A DNA stretch of 64,000 bases, from NCBI GenBank assembly GCA_000828835.1, contig AP014633.1, positions 3,658,001 through 3,722,000 of the forward strand. Reading direction: 5' to 3'. Shown here piece by piece: positions 19,770 to 28,575 of the stretch. The DNA comes from Thioploca ingrica. Lineage in GTDB: Bacteria > Pseudomonadota > Gammaproteobacteria > Beggiatoales > Beggiatoaceae. Position numbers and translations under genes: made by a program. The notes beneath the pieces were generated by a model. That model searched no databases, was not told where the DNA came from, and saw only the letters and a program-made list of their open reading frames with translations. Position 1 is the first letter of the stretch. Every line of letters starts with the position of its first letter.

Positions 19770-20935
19770 TGTTTAAGATATTAACTTTAAATAATATTTC
19801 TATATTAGGCTTAGAACGGTTGCCACGGGATCGGTATGAAATCGCTTCAGAAATTCAACATCCCGATGCCGTATTATTGCGTTCTTTCAAAATGCACGAG
19901 TGGGAAATTCCCGGTACGCTCAAAGCGGTTGGACGTGCCGGTGCTGGGGTTAATAATATTCCGGTTGATAAAATGACTAAATTGGGTATTCCGGTATTTA
20001 ATGCGCCAGGAGCCAATGCGAATGCAGTTAAAGAGTTAGTGTTAGGCGCCATGCTGTTAGCTTCACGGAACTTATTGCCGGCCTGGGATTATGTGCGGGG
20101 TTTACAAGGAACAGATGCCGAGATTTCCAAACAAGTTGAAGCCGGAAAAAAACAATTTGTTGGTTCTGAATTAGTTAACCGCACTTTAGGGGTAATTGGT
20201 TTAGGAGCGATTGGAGTGAAAGTCGCCAATGCGGCTCAATCCCTGGGAATGCAGGTCATGGGCTATGATCCACATATTACCGTTAAAAATGCTTGGCAAT
20301 TATCGTCACAAGTTAAACAAGCTTTGAGTGTAGAAGATTTATTATCTCAAGTCGAATTTGTAACGGTGCATGTCCCTTTGTCGGATGCGACGCGTCACAT
20401 CATTAATGCTGAACGGCTGAAAATTGCCCGTAAAGAATTGATGATTCTAAATTTCTCTCGTGATGGCATCATTGATGATGTTGCCGTTGGTGAGGCCATT
20501 AAAGCAAATCAAGTCAAGGGGTATATAACTGATTTTCCCACTAACCTGCTCATCAAGCATGAACGGGTAATTGCTTTACCTCATCTTGGCGCTTCTACTA
20601 ACGAAGCCGAAGAAAATTGCGCCATTATGGTAGCCGATCAAGTACGCGACTATTTAGAAAATGCGACCATACATAATTCGGTCAATTTTCCAGAAATAGA
20701 AATGCCTCGATCGGGGAGTGAAAATCGCTTGCTCGTGGTTAATTCCAATGTTCCCCATATGATTGAACGCATTTCTTCGGTCATTTCTAATGCCGCTCTC
20801 AATATCAATAATATGGTGAACCGTTCTCGTGGTGAAATCGCTTGTACTTTAGTTGATGTCGATAAAGTCATCCCGCCTTCAATAGTGGATGATCTCCGCA
20901 CGAAGGAAGGTGTTTTAACAGTACGGATATTATAA
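19769..20935 (+). CDS. serA: D-3-phosphoglycerate dehydrogenase with C-terminal ACT domain
   Basis: 388 residues. The D-isomer-specific 2-hydroxyacid dehydrogenase fold has the NAD motif GVIGLGAIGVKVANAA (about 148-163), the catalytic histidine region IALPHLGASTNEAEEN, and a C-terminal ACT-like domain (about 320-388, VPHMIERISSVISN). It catalyses the first committed step of serine synthesis, and the ACT domain suggests feedback control by serine, though ligand specificity cannot be read here. The usual RGG-type active-site loop reads FSRDGIIDD. It is the shorter (~390 aa) SerA class and is coupled to serC. Confidence 0.93.
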   Translation: MFKILTLNNISILGLERLPRDRYEIASEIQHPDAVLLRSFKMHEWEIPGTLKAVGRAGAGVNNIPVDKMTKLGIPVFNAPGANANAVKELVLGAMLLASRNLLPAWDYVRGLQGTDAEISKQVEAGKKQFVGSELVNRTLGVIGLGAIGVKVANAAQSLGMQVMGYDPHITVKNAWQLSSQVKQALSVEDLLSQVEFVTVHVPLSDATRHIINAERLKIARKELMILNFSRDGIIDDVAVGEAIKANQVKGYITDFPTNLLIKHERVIALPHLGASTNEAEENCAIMVADQVRDYLENATIHNSVNFPEIEMPRSGSENRLLVVNSNVPHMIERISSVISNAALNINNMVNRSRGEIACTLVDVDKVIPPSIVDDLRTKEGVLTVRIL

Positions 20936-20958
20936 ACTTATCTTAACACACCAGCTAG

Positions 20959-20983
20959 GTAGGGTAGGCATTGCCTATCCTAC
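20959..20983. terminator. Hairpin after serA
   Basis: GTAGGGTAGGCA pairs with TGCCTATCCTAC (one G:T wobble) with almost no loop, 23 bases after the serA stop. A short ATTT run follows. It belongs to the GGTAGGGT hairpin family also seen at 14644 and near 60983. Confidence 0.5.
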
Positions 20984-21037
20984 TATTTACTAGCCCCCAC
21001 TTTGTCAAAGTGGAGAACCGACCAGAGAGAAAAAAGC

Positions 21038-21460
21038 ATGGGTTTAATTTATGCTAACCTTTCATTGGCTAACCCAAGAAATCGCGAATTGAAGCCCATA
21101 ATGGTTAAAGCACTCGTGGATACGGGTGCACTACATTTGTGTATTCCTAATCATGTGGCTATCCAACTTTCTTTGGAAGAACTTGATAAGCGAGAAGTGA
21201 CTACTGCTAGCGGTGAGAAACGTTTGTGCGCTTACGTCGGTCCCCTAGAAGTCCGATTTGAAAATCGGGCATGTTTTACCGGTGCGCTGGTATTAGGGGA
21301 TGAAGTTCTTTTAGGTGCTGTCCCCATGGAAGATATGGATATCCTCATTTCTCCTTCAAAACAAATTCTAGTGGTTAATCCAGCGAATCCTAACATTCCT
21401 GCCTCTGTGGTTAAAATGGGATTGGCTCAAGCCGAAATAGGTTATTTCAACGGAAATTGA
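21038..21460 (+). CDS. Retropepsin-like (clan AA) aspartic protease
   Basis: 140 residues from the ATG at 21038, chosen over an in-frame TTG at 21002 because AGAGAGAAAA precedes it and the upstream codons fall in repeat DNA. It shows the retropepsin core: hydrophobic strand then VDTGALHLCIPN with the catalytic Asp in DTG, and the distal hydrophobic LVLGDEVLLGAVPMEDMDI. Such small single-domain proteases occur widely in bacteria with largely unknown substrates. Its 3' end overlaps the convergent sensor kinase gene by 19 bases. Confidence 0.8.
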   Translation: MGLIYANLSLANPRNRELKPIMVKALVDTGALHLCIPNHVAIQLSLEELDKREVTTASGEKRLCAYVGPLEVRFENRACFTGALVLGDEVLLGAVPMEDMDILISPSKQILVVNPANPNIPASVVKMGLAQAEIGYFNGN

Positions 21461-22818
21461 ATTTGTACACATAACCCATTATTTTTAATTGGATTATTTA
21501 ATAATTGAATGTCCAGATGATGTAATTGCGCAACCCGTTGTGCAATGGATAATCCTAACCCACTACCAGATTGATTATGATTATTACCTCGATAGAAACG
21601 TTCAAAAATGCGTTTTCGTTGTTCTAACGGAATACCGGGACCGGTATCGATAATACATAAAGTCAAAAATGAAGGTGAATCTTTAGTCAACGTAATAGTA
21701 ACATGCCCACCGGGTGGCGTGTAATGAATCGCGTTATCGACCAAATTACGCATCATTAATTCGAGCGCTTCCCAATGTCCTCGAGTAATACCAACATCCA
21801 ACATCGTTTCCAAACCGAGATCAATGGCTTTATCCAAAGCTTGCGGGGTCAAATCAATGATCACGTGGTTAACTAATTCGTGTAAATCAATACAACTAGA
21901 AATAGGTAAAGTTTGCGTAGCTTCTATCCGTGCTAAATTTAAGAGTTGTTCAACTAGATGAGTGGCTCGATCTAAACCCATAATCATTTTCTGCAAGGCT
22001 TGCTGGCGTTGTTGAGAATCCTTAGCACGTTGAGCCACTTGCGCTTGAGTTTTGATAGCAGCTAACGGGGTACGTAATTCGTGAGCGGCATCGGCGGTAA
22101 AACGACGCTCATTTTCAAACGCATGATGTAGGCGACTAAACAAGGCATTTAACGCATTAATTAGTTCTCTAATTTCTAAAGGTATTTCATTGACATCAAT
22201 CTGTTGTAGTTGTTCTGGACGCCGGGCTGAAATTTCACTCGCCACTTGATGTAGCGGTTTCAGACTTTGCCCAATACTGAACCAAATGAGTAAAGCGACT
22301 AAAGGCAAAGATATTAATAAGATACTCAAGGTGCTCGATATCACTTGATGAATTAATTCATTGCGGATATCGTAACGCTCAGCCGTTTGCACCCAAAATT
22401 GCCCTTCTCGAAGCGTGAATACCCGCCATAAATGACCTTCTAGTGCCTGGTTAGTGTAATGCGGAATATCTTCGCTTGGCATAGAAAACAAGGGTGCCGT
22501 TGCCGAGCGGAACAGGAGTTTGCCATCGATAGAACGAACTAAAAAAGCTAATTTTTGTTCATAGCGATGAGCCGGTTGAAAAGTATCAAAATCGAGAACC
22601 AGATGTTGTTCTTTTTCCTCTGCTTCATCTTCCTGGTCTTCTACTTCATGTTTGATCAAGCCAAATAGAACTCTAGCGCTTTGAGCTAACTGAGCGTCAA
22701 ATAATTCCTCAACCTCGTGTTGAGTCTCAATATAAACCCGCCAGGTCACGATAACCCACAGGCTACCGATGACACCCACTAATAAGAAAAGTAACCGTTT
22801 ACGAATAGATACCGTCAT
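21442..22818 (-). CDS. Sensor histidine kinase (QseC/PmrB type)
   Basis: 458 residues. A transmembrane helix lies at about 9-27, an acidic periplasmic sensor region (DQEDEAEEKE) at about 28-155, a second helix at about 160-182, a HAMP-like linker, then the phosphoacceptor H-box DAAHELRTPLAAIKTQAQ (His246), N-box NLVDNAIHYTPPGG, G1 DTGPGIPLEQRKRIFERFYR and G2 GSGLGLSIAQRV. It phosphorylates the response regulator encoded upstream, with which it overlaps by 4 bases (ATGA). The acidic extracytoplasmic stretch might sense cations, as in PmrB, but that is conjecture. Confidence 0.92.
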   Translation of the reverse strand: MTVSIRKRLLFLLVGVIGSLWVIVTWRVYIETQHEVEELFDAQLAQSARVLFGLIKHEVEDQEDEAEEKEQHLVLDFDTFQPAHRYEQKLAFLVRSIDGKLLFRSATAPLFSMPSEDIPHYTNQALEGHLWRVFTLREGQFWVQTAERYDIRNELIHQVISSTLSILLISLPLVALLIWFSIGQSLKPLHQVASEISARRPEQLQQIDVNEIPLEIRELINALNALFSRLHHAFENERRFTADAAHELRTPLAAIKTQAQVAQRAKDSQQRQQALQKMIMGLDRATHLVEQLLNLARIEATQTLPISSCIDLHELVNHVIIDLTPQALDKAIDLGLETMLDVGITRGHWEALELMMRNLVDNAIHYTPPGGHVTITLTKDSPSFLTLCIIDTGPGIPLEQRKRIFERFYRGNNHNQSGSGLGLSIAQRVAQLHHLDIQLLNNPIKNNGLCVQIQFPLK

Positions 22819-23477
22819 GATTGTTTTGGCACCGTATAACCGACACCACGGATGGTGCGAATAAGGTCTTTCCCCAGTTTTTTACGTAAGTGATGAATAT
22901 GAACTTCTACCGCATTGCTTTCTATCAAGTCATCCCACCCATACAAACTTTCTTCTAATTGTGTTCTAGAAAGCACTTTCCCGACATTTTCTAATAGGGT
23001 TTGTAAAATTGCAAATTCACGGTGTGATAACGTAATGGCTTGTCCGGCTTGGGTTAAAGTATGAGCCGCCGGGTCAAGACATAAATTACCATACTCAATT
23101 TCAGCACGAACCCGTCCATATTGACGCCGAAGTAATGCCCGCAATCGTGCGGTTAATTCATCGAGATCAAAGGGCTTAACTAAATAATCATCGGCACCCG
23201 CATCTAAGCCCATCACTTTGTCATTAACCGTATCACGTGCAGTCAAGATAAGTACCGGTAGTTTATCACCTCGTGTTCGGAGTGCTTGGAGTATTTTTAA
23301 ACCATCTTTTTTAGGCAAACTTAAATCTAAAATCAGCGCTTCGTAAGATTCTGTTTGCAGTGCATGTTCACCGGCTTCACCATCGGTAACCCAATCCACT
23401 GCATAATTGGCTTGCATTAAACCTACCTTAACCCCATCACCTAGGATGATGTCATCTTCTATAAGTAACAACCGCAT
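22815..23477 (-). CDS. OmpR-family response regulator (QseB/PmrA type)
   Basis: 220 residues. The receiver domain has the acidic pair E7-D8-D9, phosphoacceptor Asp51 (LILDLSLPKKDG), Thr79 and Lys101 (LVKPFDLDEL). The C-terminal winged helix has the usual signature (NAVEVHIHHLRKKLG, IRTIRGVGYTV). It is the first gene of the operon with the kinase. Two imperfect palindromes of the AATTTGATG-N4-TGTCAAAT type lie about 185-310 bases upstream of its start and could be binding sites, though this is unproven. Confidence 0.93.
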   Translation of the reverse strand: MRLLLIEDDIILGDGVKVGLMQANYAVDWVTDGEAGEHALQTESYEALILDLSLPKKDGLKILQALRTRGDKLPVLILTARDTVNDKVMGLDAGADDYLVKPFDLDELTARLRALLRRQYGRVRAEIEYGNLCLDPAAHTLTQAGQAITLSHREFAILQTLLENVGKVLSRTQLEESLYGWDDLIESNAVEVHIHHLRKKLGKDLIRTIRGVGYTVPKQS

Positions 23478-23488
23478 TGTTTTACTCT

Positions 23489-23554
23489 GTCGGGTGCGTC
23501 CTACGCACCATAATGAGTTGAAATTAATTCAATGGTGCGTAGGACGCACTCGAC
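23489..23554. repeat. 23-bp inverted repeat (GTGCGTCCTACGCAC type)
   Basis: GTCGGGTGCGTCCTACGCACCAT at 23489-23511 is the reverse complement, with one mismatch, of 23532-23554. A decayed third arm (GGTGCATAAGACGC) is near 23580. The repeat sits immediately upstream of the response regulator start, in its probable promoter or leader. Confidence 0.6.
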
Positions 23555-23661
23555 TTACATCGGTTAACATCCATTTAATGGTGCATAAGACGCAAACCAT
23601 TAAGCCAACTTATTCAAATCAGGTTGGCTAATAACCGATTTTATTTAATCAAATCTAGGGA

Positions 23662-23788
23662 AATTTGATGAAAGTGTCAAATTAGAATGAACTAAAGTGC
23701 TCGGAATTGGAAATTCCGCAATAAAATAGAATCTATGCTGACGATGATACTGAATAAATTTAAGGAAATTTGATGAAAGTGTCAAATG
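23662..23788. promoter_or_regulatory. Two imperfect operator-like palindromes
   Basis: AATTTGATG-AAAG-TGTCAAAT occurs at 23662-23683 and 23767-23788, each within a longer similar context (GGAAATTTGATGAAAGTG). Both resemble the perfect palindromes at 60776-60927, with the left arm TGATG in place of TGACA. The spacing between them is 105 bases. They lie in the roughly 1 kb region between the response regulator and the TSP3-repeat gene. A shared regulator is possible but untested. Confidence 0.4.
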
Positions 23789-23879
23789 GGGTTGAATTGA
23801 ATTAAATAGATTTAAGTTAAATAGGTTACGTGAGATCAACTACTATTTATATTGTTACTCAGGTTACGCACGGCGTTTT

Positions 23880-24007
23880 GAACAAGATTAAACGGATTAT
23901 TAGGATGGGCAGGATAGGATGTGGTTGGTGCCAAGCGATTGACAACCGCTCTAGCTAGGCGAAATGGAATGAATCCGGGTCATCTTTTAATCCGGTTAAT
24001 CTTGTTC
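23880..24007. repeat. MITE-like element with 20-bp terminal inverted repeats
   Basis: GAACAAGATTAAACGGATTA at 23880-23899 and its near-perfect reverse complement at 23988-24007 (19 of 20 positions) bound a 128-bp segment without a gene. The arms look like the dispersed GATTAA..GGATT repeats known from many genomes. The region from 24010 to 24300 is AT-rich, with nothing I can name in it. Confidence 0.5.
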
Positions 24008-24304
24008 AGAAGTGAAGGTTGAACTCATTTTCGGCATCAGGTGAGTCAACGATTGTAACAATTAGTTACAGAATAATTGATTTAAACCGTTGCAAAACGC
24101 AAGTATTTCGCATTTCAAGCCGCAAGTTGCAAGATTATTTGTTTATTGGGGTATAAATTAGGTGCACAAATAAATATTTTTTTAAAGGCGATAATTATAA
24201 TTAATTATATAAATTTTTTAAATTTCAATTAATTGTGATTAAAATGCCGATTTAACCTATTTTAAATAAGTCTTTTAATTCCCTAGAAAAACCCCATTTT
24301 ACTG

Positions 24305-24330
24305 TTGGCAACTAATTTGCAGTATATAAT
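24305..24330 (+). promoter_or_regulatory. Weak promoter candidate for the TSP3-repeat gene
   Basis: TTGGCA at 24305 and TATAAT at 24325 are separated by only 14 bases, so the -35 assignment is doubtful; the TATAAT itself is a good match. It would leave a leader of about 200 bases before the ATG at 24538, with GGAGAT as the ribosome binding site. Confidence 0.25.
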
Positions 24331-24537
24331 GTCGTGAAACAAAATTGATAGGTAGTTTAGGTAGGGAAAATAATAAGTTAGCTCCTTTACGACAGTTAAT
24401 CTTGATTAGTCCAGTAATACTAAGATTTCTCGGCAAAGCAGCTTAATTAATTCCGTTTCACATTTATAACACAAAATAATGTCTTTACGTACTTTAATCT
24501 TAGTCAATTTCATGAAAGCTCTAATGGAGATAACTTT

Positions 24538-26694
24538 ATGAAACTAAATAGAATAACAGCTATTTTAGCAACGTCATGTATGATTTATGCTACTTCTACT
24601 GTTGCTGCACCTGGCGGCGGCGGTGGTCCCACTATTGAGGAGGTTACCCCAGTCTGTGACTCCAGTAATGGTGGAAAAACCGTAACCATTTCCTGGGATA
24701 GGGATAGCAAACACTACGCATATACCATAGCCTTGAACCATACGGGTAATAACTGGATTTATACCGTTAGCAATGGCACTGGGAATCAAAAAGCTTTGAG
24801 TCATTGGGTTTTGGGAATTTTGGGTTGCCAAAGTCATGCAACCACAAGTCCCTCGGCCGATCTTTGGGGGACAGACCCAACCACCGGTGGTTCTGGAGTA
24901 AAATGGAACACAGACGGTGTAGTATCCACCCCTGGAGTCACCATTGGAACCTATACTATCGCGCTTGATAATAACTACGCTGAAAGTACAGTCGATGTTT
25001 TTACAAAAAGCGCAACTTATTATGGTAAGTGCCAAATCGTAGGACCAGATTGTGGTAGCGTTGTCAATACAGATACTGATGGCGATGGAATACCTGATTC
25101 AACTGATAATTGTCCTGCAGTTGCCAATCAAAACCAACTGAATACCGATGGTGATAGTCAAGGGGATGCTTGTGATACCGATGATGATAATGATAGCGTA
25201 GCTGATGGTTCTGATAACTGCCCATTAGTGTCTAATCAAAATCAGATGGATACCGATCATGACGGTCAAGGCGATGTTTGCGACCCGGATGATGATGGTG
25301 ATGGCGTAGTCGACGGTTCTGATAACTGCCCATTAATGCCTAATGCCGATCAGATAGATACGGATCATGATGGGATGGGTGATGCTTGCGACAGTGATGA
25401 TGACAATGATAGCGTAGCCGACGGTTCTGATAATTGCCCATTAGTGTCTAATCAAAATCAGATGGATACCGATCATGACGGTCAAGGCGATGTTTGCGAC
25501 CCGGATGATGATGGTGATGGCGTAGTCGACGGTTCTGATAATTGCCCATTAATGCCTAATGCCGATCAGATAGATACGGATCATGATGGGATGGGTGATG
25601 CCTGCGACCCAGATGATGATAATGATGGGGTAGCTGACGGTCCTGATAACTGCCCATTAGTACCCAATACTAACCAAGTGGATGCTGATCATGATGGAAT
25701 CGGTGATGCTTGCGACAGCCTAATTGATACAGATGGAGATGGTGTACCCGATGCGGCTGATAATTGTCCCACAATGGCTAATGCCAACCAAGCTGATGTT
25801 GATGGTGATAATATAGGCGATGTTTGCGATACTGATAACGATAATGATGGTGTAGATGATGCTTTAGATAATTGCCGATTAATGCCTAATGCCGATCAGA
25901 TAGATACGGATCATGATGGGATGGGTGATGCTTGCGACAGCGATGATGATAATGATAACGTAGCTGATGATTCCGATAATTGCCCATTAGTGTCTAATCA
26001 AAATCAAATGGATACGGATCATGATGGTCAAGGCGATGTTTGCGACAGTGATGATGATGGTGATGGGTTAGACGATGCTTTAGATAACTGCCCATTAATG
26101 CCTAATGCCGACCAAGCAGATGCTGACAGTGACGGTCAAGGTGATACTTGCGACACTGATGATGATGGCGATGGTGTACCCGATGCAACCGATAATTGTC
26201 CTTTAGTTGCTAATCCTGACCAAGCAGACGCCGATAGTGATGGAATGGGTGATGCTTGTGATGGCGATAGAGATGGTGATGGTGTAGCTGATGGTGAAGA
26301 TAATTGTCCTACAGTTGCTAATACTGACCAAGCTGATCAAGATCATGACGGTATAGGTGATGTTTGTGACCCACTGGCAGTCAATTTACTCTCCTTCACT
26401 GCCAAAGCCACTTCAAACGGCACCGCAGTAAAATGGACAACGGCTAGCGAACAAGACATTATCGCCTTCAACCTCTATAAAGGTATACCTAAAGTGGGTA
26501 CCGGTTGCACCAGCAACAACCCAGATGACTATGATGGCTTGACCAAACTCGGTACAGTCAACAGTGGTCAAAGTGCTTACCAAGTCGATGATAACTTCAC
26601 AGCAGTTGCTAATATAACTTACTGCTACGGGTTAGTCAGTATCAATGACAGCGGTAACATCGTAGATATTCTCGGTGCAACACCACGTCAATAG
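24538..26694 (+). CDS. Exported thrombospondin type 3 repeat protein
   Basis: 718 residues. The signal peptide (about 1-23) ends at STVAA/PGGGGG. An N-terminal domain with few cysteines (about 25-175) is followed by 12 calcium-binding TSP3-type repeats (about 178-615) of the form DxDxDGxxDxxDNCPxxxNxxQxDxDxDGxGDxCD, then a C-terminal fibronectin-like domain (SFTAKATSNGTAVKWTTA). The protein is very acidic and probably sits extracellularly, stiffened by calcium. At DNA level the repeats include a 216-bp unit (two TSP3 modules) duplicated almost exactly (from 25189 and from 25405), so recent expansion is likely. No autotransporter or type I secretion partner is adjacent. Function is unknown. 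Confidence 0.88.
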   Translation: MKLNRITAILATSCMIYATSTVAAPGGGGGPTIEEVTPVCDSSNGGKTVTISWDRDSKHYAYTIALNHTGNNWIYTVSNGTGNQKALSHWVLGILGCQSHATTSPSADLWGTDPTTGGSGVKWNTDGVVSTPGVTIGTYTIALDNNYAESTVDVFTKSATYYGKCQIVGPDCGSVVNTDTDGDGIPDSTDNCPAVANQNQLNTDGDSQGDACDTDDDNDSVADGSDNCPLVSNQNQMDTDHDGQGDVCDPDDDGDGVVDGSDNCPLMPNADQIDTDHDGMGDACDSDDDNDSVADGSDNCPLVSNQNQMDTDHDGQGDVCDPDDDGDGVVDGSDNCPLMPNADQIDTDHDGMGDACDPDDDNDGVADGPDNCPLVPNTNQVDADHDGIGDACDSLIDTDGDGVPDAADNCPTMANANQADVDGDNIGDVCDTDNDNDGVDDALDNCRLMPNADQIDTDHDGMGDACDSDDDNDNVADDSDNCPLVSNQNQMDTDHDGQGDVCDSDDDGDGLDDALDNCPLMPNADQADADSDGQGDTCDTDDDGDGVPDATDNCPLVANPDQADADSDGMGDACDGDRDGDGVADGEDNCPTVANTDQADQDHDGIGDVCDPLAVNLLSFTAKATSNGTAVKWTTASEQDIIAFNLYKGIPKVGTGCTSNNPDDYDGLTKLGTVNSGQSAYQVDDNFTAVANITYCYGLVSINDSGNIVDILGATPRQ

Positions 26695-26714
26695 TCAATA
26701 AAGGTGACTAAAAG

Positions 26715-26748
26715 TAAGGCGGGAATCAACTCCCGCCTTATTTTTTTG
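26715..26748 (+). terminator. Rho-independent terminator
   Basis: TAAGGCGGGA-ATCAAC-TCCCGCCTTA is followed by seven T residues, 20 bases after the TSP3 gene stop. It is a textbook intrinsic terminator, the clearest in the window. Confidence 0.9.
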
Positions 26749-26872
26749 TTCAAATAAACCAGTGTAGCCTCACTGCCATTAAGTTAAGGAAAACTTCCCC
26801 CCTCCGGTTGGGAGAGGGGTTAGGGTCAAAGGGAGGAAACTCCTTAAGTTGATGGCAGTAATCCTACGCTTG

Positions 26873-27096
26873 CTAATAAAAAAATTTAGGAAATAGTGTG
26901 TATGGATAAACATTCCGAAACTTAGTGAACTCCTCAAACTCTTTATCAGTAAACGAACTCCACTCAATAAAGTGAGCATCATCGCTAGTGTAGCCTCCTC
27001 ACTCGTCATACCAATAAACGGTTTGCCGTTCTTCATGGCTTGCTGCTGATCTTGGTCTAGATGTTTTGCTATTTTCAGGTAATACCAACTACCCAT
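26873..27096 (-). pseudogene. Frameshifted small gene of unknown function
   Basis: From ATG 27096 the frame reads MGSWYYLKIAKHLDQDQQQ and on to MTSEEAT. Near 26986-26992 the protein-like frame changes: one frame over, the same strand reads DDAHFIEWSSFTDKEFEEF and ends KFFY at a TAG (26873). Joined, this is a coherent protein of about 75 residues. The unshifted frame runs on as low-quality residues into repeat DNA. A single-base indel probably killed the gene, although a sequencing error or programmed frameshift is possible. I do not recognise the family. A degenerate transposase lies just beyond its 5' end, divergently oriented. Confidence 0.5.
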
Positions 27097-27151
27097 TGTA
27101 ATAATCCTTATAATATAATAAAGAAAGAAATGGCTAGGGATAGATTACAAA

Positions 27152-28030
27152 ATGGCTCGAAAATGAGACATTAATATCAAAGAAACAGTACCCGATCTAA
27201 AAAAGTTATTACCCCAGCAAAAGAGTGGTCGAAGAAAAGAACGTGTACAAGCTTTATATCTATTAAAAACTCAACCGGCCAAAACCGCGTTCCCCAGAGC
27301 AACTCTAATCGGACGCGACTACTCAACCGTTAAGAGGTGGTTGAGAATTTATCGTCAAAGAGGACTCCATGAACTCCTCAAACTAAAACCTGGTGGAGGA
27401 AGAACTTTGTCCTTATCTCCAAACAGTCTCGAAGCCCTAGATAAACGTCTCCAACCGCCACAAGGATTTGAGAATTACGAAGACATTCAAGTTTGGCTTG
27501 AAGAAACCTATGGAGTTAAACTTTATTACTCAACACTTCATGGTATTGTTCATACACGTTTAAAGGCTAACCCGAAAGTGGTACGTCCTCAAAGTGCCAA
27601 CCGTGATGAATCTAAAGCCATCGACTTTGAAAAAACAAGCCTTACGGTTAAGTCAGATGGCGGTTCTTTATCATTCTGAGCCTCAACCCATCCGTTACTG
27701 GTGTAGTAAGGTTTTCCGGCTGTTCTCCAGGAATTTTCTTCAGCTTACCCCCATGACTTACCTCTCATCCAACTCGATAATGCTCGGTTTCACACCGCCA
27801 AGAGTTTAGTCTTACCGGATAATATCATTTTATGGTTTCAACCGCCTCATTCACCAGATTGTAATCCCATTGAACGACTCTGGGCTTGGCTTAAGAAGAA
27901 ATTGGCTTGGAAATTATTTGATAGCTTAGAGGAGCTTAAGCGAAGATTGGCGGAGATTTTAACTCAGACCACGACGGAATTCTTCGCGGCTCTCACCGGT
28001 GAACCGCTGTTAAGTGCCGATTTAGATTAG
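27152..28030 (+). mobile_element. Decayed IS630-family transposase
   Basis: ATG at 27152 meets TGA after four codons (MARK), but one extra base would restore MARKMRHINIKE. From 27170 the frame is open: KETVPDLKKLLPQQKSGRRK, a helix-turn-helix (RDYSTVKRWLRIYRQRG), then VWLEETYGVKLYYSTLHGI, typical of the IS630 N-terminal half, to a stop at 27679. The C-terminal half resumes about 27764 in the same frame (QLDNARFHTAKSLVLPDNI, PPHSPDCNPIERLWAWLKKK) to TAG at 28030. It contains the second and third catalytic acidic regions of the DDE triad. The region with the first Asp is missing or scrambled. It is therefore inactive. I could not define terminal repeats. Confidence 0.85.
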
Positions 28031-28260
28031 TTAGGTTCTCATTTGTTAGATAAGGGTTAATTCAATTAATTATTGGTATAATGTTGAACACCCTCTAGTT
28101 GAACCTGAGTTAACTGCTCACGAGTAGTCATATTTCCATAACACGACCATAAGAATAGCATTGATATAAATAATAATTATTTGTTTCATAAAAATTATAC
28201 TCTATGCAAAGCTTTCGTTACCACGTTTTAGCCCGCGTAAAGCGTATAAGCGAAGCGAAT

Positions 28261-28291
28261 GTAGCCTGGACTACACTACGCGGAATCCAGG
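28261..28291. repeat. Dispersed GTAGCCTGG...AATCCAGG repeat, copy 1
   Basis: GTAGCCTGG, a variable centre and CGGAATCCAGG. Related copies are at 44032-44092 and 53792-53822. It is a small REP-like palindrome (CCTGG/CCAGG arms) found in intergenic DNA only. Confidence 0.6.
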
Positions 28292-28491
28292 AAAGATTAG
28301 CCCACACGTCAGTTGGCAATTCCTTGCCAACCGACGCTAGCGAGCGTAGGATGGGAAAAGCGTAGCAAGGAAGATTTAAGTGTTTAATATCCTAAATTAA
28401 TTTACCTGACTCCCACTTGATCAAAGTGGAAGAATAATTGCCTAAGTTAATGGCATTGACCCTATATTAATTATACTACTTGTTTCTCCAC

Positions 28492-28575
28492 CCAACAGAC
28501 AGTGAAATAAAAGAGAGTACTCTCACTGGACTTAATTTTGGAGAGTTAACCTAAAGTTAATGTTAAAATTCGTTT
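28492..28575 (+). pseudogene. Relic of a small gene, homologous to 34908-35072
   Basis: CTCTCACTGGACTTAATTTT and its flanks match, in inverted orientation, the first third of the broken gene at 34908-35072 (29 of 34 positions at 28517-28550). It translates to VLSLDLILES then a stop; the start region has become GTGAAATAA. It is only a fragment. Confidence 0.45.

Noticed and set aside
24331..24537. Cyclic-di-GMP (GEMM) riboswitch before the TSP3 gene
   Set aside because: Only a loose GGCAAAGC-like match; the tetraloop and receptor features of the motif are not visible.
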